A DNA stretch of 41,524 bases from an uncultured Bacteroidales bacterium (GTDB lineage Bacteria > Bacteroidota > Bacteroidia > Bacteroidales > UBA932): the NCBI GenBank assembly GCA_947253655.1, contig CAMYAE010000018.1:1-41524 (forward strand), read 5' to 3'. Position 1 is the first letter of the stretch, and each line of letters begins with the position of its first letter. A model generated the notes under the pieces. The model saw nothing but the letters and a program-made list of their open reading frames with translations. It did not search any database and was not told the DNA's origin. Positions 40,837 to 41,524 of this stretch are shown piece after piece. The translations under genes and the position numbers were made by a program.

Positions 40837-41524
40837 TTATTCTTTTCCGGACAATCTCTTATAGTTGTTGTATCTGATTTTCGCAAATTCCTCAGTCTTT
40901 TGAAGAAGTTCTCCTGCAGTTTCAGGGAACATCTTGTAAAGTGAAGCAAATCTCACCTCTCCTTTCAGGAAGTCCTGGAATTTTGTCCAGTCAGGCTCTC
41001 TGCTGTCGAGTGAGAATGGATTCTTGCCTGTCTCCTCAATCAACGGATTGTATCTGTATAATTGCCAATAGCCGCATTCAACGGCAAGCTTTTCTTCTCT
41101 CTGGCTCAGTCCCATTCCGGCTTTAAGGCCATGGTTGATGCAAGGAGAATAAGCAATTATCAGTGATGGACCGTCGTAGGCCTCAGCTTCTTTGATCGCA
41201 TTCATGTACTGCGTTGGGTTGGAGCCCATAGCTACCTGTGCCACATAGACATATCCATAACTCATAGCCATCATTCCAAGATCCTTTTTGCGGATTTTCT
41301 TTCCGCTGGATGCGAATTTTGCAATCGCCCCGGTCGGAGTGGATTTAGATGACTGTCCTCCGGTATTTGAATATACCTCGGTGTCAAGGACAAGTACATT
41401 CACATTCTCTCCGGAAGCCAGAACGTGATCAAGGCCGCCGTAACCGATGTCGTATGCCCATCCGTCTCCACCGAATATCCATTGACTTCTGGAGGCTATA
41501 AAGTTCTTGTAGACAAGCAGTTCT
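40837..41524 (-). CDS. nifJ: Pyruvate:ferredoxin (flavodoxin) oxidoreductase, 3' part
   Basis: The frame is open to the right edge; the last 228 residues are present, so the start lies outside the window. The thiamine diphosphate domain is clear: SQWIFGGDGWAYDIGYGG (GDG for the diphosphate) followed by LDHVLASGENVNVLVLDTE and YSNTGGQSSKSTPTG (the Asn of the magnesium site). The enzyme oxidises pyruvate to acetyl-CoA with reduction of ferredoxin, in anaerobes. A GTG at 41403 inside the frame is internal, not the start. The terminator at 40783-40814 follows. Confidence 0.95.
   Translation of the reverse strand, partial: ELLVYKNFIASRSQWIFGGDGWAYDIGYGGLDHVLASGENVNVLVLDTEVYSNTGGQSSKSTPTGAIAKFASSGKKIRKKDLGMMAMSYGYVYVAQVAMGSNPTQYMNAIKEAEAYDGPSLIIAYSPCINHGLKAGMGLSQREEKLAVECGYWQLYRYNPLIEETGKNPFSLDSREPDWTKFQDFLKGEVRFASLYKMFPETAGELLQKTEEFAKIRYNNYKRLSGKE

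Noticed and set aside
40837..41403. A GTG at 41403 as start of a separate 188-residue protein
   Set aside because: The frame stays open upstream and encodes the GDGWAYDIGYGG thiamine diphosphate motif of the same oxidoreductase, so the GTG is internal.
1..41524. CRISPR arrays, tRNA genes, insertion sequences, riboswitches
   Set aside because: No regularly spaced repeats, tRNA-like cloverleaf, transposase frame or recognisable aptamer was seen on reading both strands; short intergenic gaps leave little room.

Overview
The window reads as chromosomal DNA of an anaerobic Bacteroidota, probably of the order Bacteroidales. Three things point there. Many genes are preceded by a TAnnTTTG -7 element, the promoter form of this phylum, and most starts lack a Shine-Dalgarno sequence. 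The gene families (PG0541-type efflux companion, DUF4293, PorT-like barrel, LytS/LytR pairs, FISUMP-like lipoprotein, M16 and DUF389 proteins) are typical of it. The right edge holds the end of a pyruvate:ferredoxin oxidoreductase gene, an enzyme of anaerobes. No tRNA, rRNA, CRISPR array, insertion sequence or phage gene was seen.

Region by region: (1) 1-1.7 kb is a sparse, AT-rich edge with one lipoprotein and one small doubtful ORF. (2) 1.7-10.5 kb is a leftward operon: outer-membrane barrel, LytS-type kinase, LytTR response regulator, TolC-like channel, periplasmic adaptor, RND permease and a P-II-like companion. A perfect -7 element and an 8-bp direct repeat with 21-bp periodicity, the layout LytTR proteins bind, lie upstream. 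(3) 10.7-13.9 kb carries a nucleotidyltransferase-family gene and a membrane WbpM/CapD-type sugar-nucleotide dehydratase. (4) 14.0-17.6 kb is a leftward fatty-acid block, fabH-fabK-fabF-fabZ, divergent from a membrane-bound LytTR regulator. (5) 18.7-26.7 kb holds DUF4293, a nucleoside phosphorylase, a newly noted 41-residue gene, a Clp ATPase without the ClpC middle domain, gyrA and a TPR protein. (6) 26.7-30.2 kb is a tight leftward operon DUF389-CapA-PhoH. (7) 30.3-36.9 kb is a rightward operon: SPOR lipoprotein, an M28-like protein that has lost most metal ligands and is fused to a TonB C-terminal domain, leuS and two tandem YitT proteins. (8) 37.0-41.5 kb has an M16 protease, a LysR regulator and the 3' end of nifJ.

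Most of this is housekeeping or common accessory content. The parts most worth a second look are the apparent pseudo-peptidase/TonB_C fusion, the probable LytTR site in front of the efflux operon, the 41-residue gene with its operator-like dyad beside the M-domain-less Clp ATPase, and the repeats in front of the membrane LytTR gene.
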